Of a stretch of 64,000 bases of DNA, positions 61,105-64,000 are shown piece after piece (within the stretch, counting starts at the first letter, position 1; every line of letters begins with the position of its first letter). Position numbers and translations under genes: made by a program. The notes beneath the pieces were generated by a model, which saw nothing but the letters and a program-made list of their open reading frames with translations, did no database searches and was not told the origin of the DNA. The DNA is taken from NCBI RefSeq assembly GCF_025145845.1, contig NZ_CP102253.1:1488001-1552000 (forward strand), read 5' to 3'. This DNA comes from Alistipes shahii WAL 8301 (lineage in GTDB: Bacteria > Bacteroidota > Bacteroidia > Bacteroidales > Rikenellaceae).

Positions 61105-61890
61105 ATGATAAAACAACTGATCAAATTCTCGCTCAACCACATCCCGCGCCCCGTGCTGCAACGCATCGCGGGATGGGCCGTACCCGTGGCGGGACTGTTC
61201 TACAAGTATAGGCGCCGGGGGGGGGTCGAATGCCCCGTGTGCGGCGCGAAATACCGGAAGTTCCTGCCCTACGGCTACGTGCAGCCGCGGCCCAACGCGC
61301 TGTGTCCCAAGTGTCTGTCGCTGGAGCGGCACCGCCTGCTATGGCTCTACCTGACGCGCGAAACCGATCTCCTGACGGCCTTTCCGCGCACGCTGCACAT
61401 TGCTCCCGAGGTCTGTATCATGCGTCACCTCAAGCCCCACTTCAAGTCGCATCCGGGGCAGTATGTCACGGCCGATCTCGAAAGCCCGCTGGCCGACCTG
61501 CATTTCGACGTGCAGCAGATCCCGCTGGCCGACGGCTCGGTGGACGTGGTGATCTGCAACCACATCATGGAGCACGTCGCCGACGACCGGCGGGCGATGC
61601 GCGAACTGCACCGGGTCCTCAAACCCGGCGGCTGGGGCATCGTCCTCTCCCCGGTGGACAGGGACTACGAGCAGACCTACGAGGACGACTCGATCACCGA
61701 TCCCGACGAGCGCACGCGCATCTTCGGACAGTACGACCACCGGCGCATCTACGGCGCCGACTATGCCGACCGCCTGCGCCAGGCGGGTTTCCAGGTCGCG
61801 GACATCGACTACGCCGCGACCTTCACCGAGGCCGAGCGCAGACTATACGCCCTGCCGGCCGATCACATGTATGTGGTTTACAAAGTCTGA
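61105..61890 (+). CDS. Class I methyltransferase with N-terminal zinc-ribbon-like motif
   Basis: This 261-residue protein has an N-terminal helix, a CPVCG...CPKC ribbon (ligands near 44-67) and a methyltransferase fold: VTADLESPLADLHFDVQQIPL (Asp loop), DGSVDVVICNHIMEHVADDRRAMRELHRVLKPGGWGIV, the standard class I motif with post-motif. The substrate is unknown, though similar proteins modify sugars or lipids. The first ribbon lies next to a run of nine G (61217-61225) that is in frame here. Its 3' end overlaps the convergent PHP gene by 48 bp. Confidence 0.82.
   Translation: MIKQLIKFSLNHIPRPVLQRIAGWAVPVAGLFYKYRRRGGVECPVCGAKYRKFLPYGYVQPRPNALCPKCLSLERHRLLWLYLTRETDLLTAFPRTLHIAPEVCIMRHLKPHFKSHPGQYVTADLESPLADLHFDVQQIPLADGSVDVVICNHIMEHVADDRRAMRELHRVLKPGGWGIVLSPVDRDYEQTYEDDSITDPDERTRIFGQYDHRRIYGADYADRLRQAGFQVADIDYAATFTEAERRLYALPADHMYVVYKV
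61217..61225 (+). repeat. Poly-G tract (G9) inside the methyltransferase gene
   Basis: Nine G encode Arg-Gly-Gly-Val in the codons just before the zinc ribbon. At G9 the frame is open; gain or loss of one G would shift it and abolish the enzyme. Confidence 0.75.
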
Positions 61891-62745
61891 CAGGCGGCCG
61901 TCGAAACGGCTGTCCGACGGGAATCGCCCGACGGCGATCCGGGGCTTGGTCTTGCCGTGGAAATCGCTTCCGCAGGTCATGGAAGCGCCTTTGGAGAGGG
62001 CCAGCGAGGTGAAATAGACAGCCTGTTCGGGGGTGTGGTAGTTGTTGAAGACTTCCAGTCCCGCGGCCCCGCGGTCGAGCAGCCGCCCGGCGGTCTCCTC
62101 CCGGCCCCGGAAATTCAGCCCCGGATGCGCCACGACGGGCACGCCCCCGTTGTCGCGGACCAGCTCCACCGCATCGCGGTAATCCATATACTCCACGGGC
62201 ACGAACGCCGGACGGCCCTGTGCGAAATAATCGAGGTAGAAGTTGATGTAAGGCATGTCGCTCCGCTCGCCGCCCTCCATATAGGGCCGCAGCGGGGGCG
62301 TATGGCAGTTCGCGTCGGAGAGCATCACCTCGGCGATCAGTTCGCCCGTCGGCGGTTTCCCGTCGGCGGCGGCCAGCACCGCACCGGCATCGACCCGGAA
62401 GCCCAGTTTCAGCAGGTTGTCGACCATGGCCCCGAACGACGCCATGACTTTGGCGGCAACCTCCTCCTCCAACCGCGCGAAATCCGCCGAACGCCAGTCG
62501 ATGCCGTAGCCCAGCAGGTGCAGGTCCGTCCCCCGGTAGTTGCAGTCGATCTCGATGCCGGGGACGAACCCGATGCCCCGCTCCCGGGCCAGCCGGGCGG
62601 CCTCGCCGACGCCCCGCACCGAGTTGTGGTCGGTCAGCGAAAAGGCGTCCAGCCCGCGGGCGGCGCACAGACCGACGATTGCGGCGACGGGAAGCTCCCC
62701 GTCGCTGCTGTATCCGGAATGGATGTGGAGGTCATATGCGGCCAT
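61843..62745 (-). CDS. PHP-domain metallo-phosphoesterase
   Basis: This 300-residue PHP protein reads MAAYDLHIHSGYSSDGELP, SLTDHNSVRGVGEA, PGIEIDCNYRGTDLHLLGYG, AHPGLNFRG and GSDFHGKTKPRIAVG, the full set of metal ligands of the trpH/YciV-type 3',5'-nucleoside bisphosphate phosphatases (RNase AM-like). It would hydrolyse phosphoesters of short RNA or pAp; exact substrate not shown. ATG at 62745 is used; upstream frame overlaps the hemolysin III-type gene. It is 2 bp downstream of that gene. Confidence 0.9.
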   Translation of the reverse strand: MAAYDLHIHSGYSSDGELPVAAIVGLCAARGLDAFSLTDHNSVRGVGEAARLARERGIGFVPGIEIDCNYRGTDLHLLGYGIDWRSADFARLEEEVAAKVMASFGAMVDNLLKLGFRVDAGAVLAAADGKPPTGELIAEVMLSDANCHTPPLRPYMEGGERSDMPYINFYLDYFAQGRPAFVPVEYMDYRDAVELVRDNGGVPVVAHPGLNFRGREETAGRLLDRGAAGLEVFNNYHTPEQAVYFTSLALSKGASMTCGSDFHGKTKPRIAVGRFPSDSRFDGRLSDFVNHIHVIGRQGV

Positions 62746-62747
62746 AA

Positions 62748-63404
62748 TCAGTAGAGGTAAAACACGATCCCGGCGAAGTGCGCCGCAACCGCGAGGTCGA
62801 TCAGCAGATGCCACACCATGTGGTGGTAGCGGAAGCCCTTGCGGGCGTAGAACCACGCGCCGAGCGTATAGAGCACGCCGCCCAGCGCGATCAGCGCCAC
62901 GAGGGGCGTCGAAGCGTGGCTGATGAACAGCGGCAGGAAGAAGACGATCGTCCAGCCCATGACCAGGTAGATGGTCAGACTGATGGCCGGTATCGACTTT
63001 CGGGAGAGCGACTTGTAGAACACCCCGAAAATCACCATCGCCCATTGCAGGACGGTGATGAACACCCCCTGCCAGCCGCCGATGACCGACAGCGCGATGG
63101 GCGTATAGCTGCCCGCGATGGCGACGTAGATGAAAATATGGTCGAGGATGTGGAAAACCTCCTTGTGCTTCGACTGCGGGTTCATCGAGTGATAGAGCGT
63201 CGAGGCGAGGAACATCAGGAAGATCGAAATGACGAAAACCGACACCGAGACCGAGGCCAGAACCCCGCCGGGGTCATGCGCATAGGCCCACACGGCGGCG
63301 AAAGGAAGGGCCAGCAGCGATAACAGCGACATCACGCCGTGGGACACGGCATTGCCGATTTCCTCGCCTACGGTCGGCACGTAAACTGCCTTTTTCTTGT
63401 CCAT
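62748..63404 (-). CDS. Hemolysin III/PAQR-type membrane protein
   Basis: This 218-residue seven-TM protein has the family motifs: EEIGNAVSHGVMSLLS, FLASTLYHSMNPQSKHKEVFHILDHIFIYVAIAGSYTPIAL, and YHHMVWHLLIDLAVAAHFAG, whose Ser-His-Asp-His set coordinates zinc in PAQR-type hydrolases. Despite the name, true hemolysis is unproven; a membrane-lipid amidase or stress role is possible. The ATG at 63404 begins MDKKKAVYV; five codons upstream a TTG-like start is less likely. It is first in an operon with the PHP gene, divergent from relA. Confidence 0.88.
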   Translation of the reverse strand: MDKKKAVYVPTVGEEIGNAVSHGVMSLLSLLALPFAAVWAYAHDPGGVLASVSVSVFVISIFLMFLASTLYHSMNPQSKHKEVFHILDHIFIYVAIAGSYTPIALSVIGGWQGVFITVLQWAMVIFGVFYKSLSRKSIPAISLTIYLVMGWTIVFFLPLFISHASTPLVALIALGGVLYTLGAWFYARKGFRYHHMVWHLLIDLAVAAHFAGIVFYLY

Positions 63405-63450
63405 AACACAACTGTTCAATTGTACATGCCAAATTTATGAAAAAATTTCA

Positions 63451-63458
63451 TATCTTTG
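63451..63458 (+). promoter_or_regulatory. -7 box of the relA/spoT-like gene
   Basis: TATCTTTG at 63451-63458 is 29 bp before the ATG at 63487. The -33 element is weak. Confidence 0.55.
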
Positions 63459-63486
63459 CGAGCATAGGTCATCTGGTTAGGTAAAA

Positions 63487-64000
63487 ATGGACTTTTCACG
63501 GTACGAAAAACTCCGCACGCTCGTGCGCGCGAATTTCTCGGAGCAGACCCGGGCACTCGTCGACGAGGCGCTGGAGTATGCCGACGGGAAACTCGCCGGA
63601 CTGGTGCGCTACGACGGCTCGCCCCTGCTGGAGCATGCCGCCGCGGTGGCTTCGATCGTGATCTCGGAGGTGGGCCTGGGCCGCAACTCCACCATCTCGG
63701 CGATCCTGCACGACGTGGTGCGCCTCGCCCACAAGCAGCTGCCCGCCGAAGAATTCCTCGCCCTGAGCGCCGACATCCGCAAACGCTTCGGCGATCAGGT
63801 CGTGGGCATCACCCTCGGGCTGGCCAACATCTCGGAGCTGAAGCTCAAGGTGGCCAAGGAGCAGGCCGACAATTTCCGGGACCTGATCGTGAGCTACTCC
63901 GAAGACCCGCGCGTCATCCTGATCAAACTGGCCGACCGGCTCGAAGTGATGCGTTCGCTCGAAATGTTCCCCCGCGAAAAGTGGCGCAAGAAGAGCTGGG
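63487..64000 (+). CDS. RelA/SpoT homologue, 5' part, degenerate HD domain
   Basis: The first 171 residues of a long RSH-type (p)ppGpp enzyme are visible and the frame runs off the window. They match the N-terminal HD region: LLEHAAAVASIVISEVGLG, AILHDVV, ADRLEVMRSLEMFPREKW. The hydrolase signature is altered: HDVVRLAH instead of HDVVEDT (Glu and Asp lost) and ADRLEVM instead of ADRLHNM. This implies no ppGpp hydrolase activity, like RelA of gammaproteobacteria, leaving synthetase activity if the unseen part is normal. Whether a second, intact enzyme exists elsewhere cannot be seen. Confidence 0.88.
   Translation, partial: MDFSRYEKLRTLVRANFSEQTRALVDEALEYADGKLAGLVRYDGSPLLEHAAAVASIVISEVGLGRNSTISAILHDVVRLAHKQLPAEEFLALSADIRKRFGDQVVGITLGLANISELKLKVAKEQADNFRDLIVSYSEDPRVILIKLADRLEVMRSLEMFPREKWRKKSW

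Overview
This 64 kb window looks like the chromosome of a high-GC member of the Bacteroidales, most like Alistipes/Rikenellaceae. That placement is inferred from gene content, protein style and the Bacteroidota-type promoters (-33 TTG, about 20 bp, -7 TAnnTTTG, usually TATCTTTG); no database search was possible. Most of the window is GC-rich with strong codon bias. The first 2.6 kb and an insertion sequence near 13.5-14.7 kb are visibly AT-richer.

Layout. (1) 1-3.0 kb: the end of a surface-polysaccharide locus, with a sugar-nucleotide epimerase 3' end, a GT4 glycosyltransferase, a polyprenyl-phosphate sugar-phosphate transferase (WecA/WbpL type) broken by a G9 tract, and a WbuC cupin. An SDR oxidoreductase follows under its own promoter. 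(2) 4.1-4.3 kb: a candidate structured small RNA with its own promoter and terminator. (3) 4.6-11.6 kb: a tamB-tamL pair for outer-membrane assembly. (4) 12.2-15.2 kb: an unknown protein, tRNA-Ser(GGA), a flavodoxin-like reductase, an insertion sequence whose transposase has a shifted N-terminus, and a Cys-rich lipoprotein. (5) 15.3-18.2 kb, minus strand: a LolC/E-like permease, ubiE/menG and two exported proteins. (6) 18.4-23.9 kb, plus strand: SDR, membrane zinc peptidase, SGNH hydrolase, MBOAT O-acyltransferase and PAP2 phosphatase. (7) 23.9-30.7 kb: a secreted nuclease with BACON-type repeats, lysS, tpiA, a PHP phosphodiesterase and a MaoC-type protein.

(8) 30.9-50.3 kb, minus strand: the combined str-S10-spc-alpha ribosomal superoperon from rpsL to rplQ, including fusA, secY, map, infA, rpmJ and rpoA. 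It is interrupted twice: by 346 bp between rpsJ and rplC, and by 962 bp between rpsN and rpsH. The larger gap carries its own promoter and a leader of about 340 nt. (9) 50.6-64 kb: a seven-repeat lipoprotein, a small lipoprotein, leuS, an esterase, prfA (with a 19-bp inverted repeat over its promoter), an MGMT-type protein, a TonB-plug-like protein, menA-xseA-xseB, a methyltransferase, a PHP protein with a hemolysin III-type membrane protein, and the 5' end of a RelA/SpoT homologue with a degenerate hydrolase site.

Recurring signals are three G9 tracts (one breaking a gene, one inside an intact gene, one intergenic) and five copies of a dispersed intergenic element with a GC-rich hairpin followed by a ACAAAT-like box. 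Two of those copies lie in the gaps of the ribosomal superoperon. menA and ubiE/menG in the same window point to menaquinone-based respiration.
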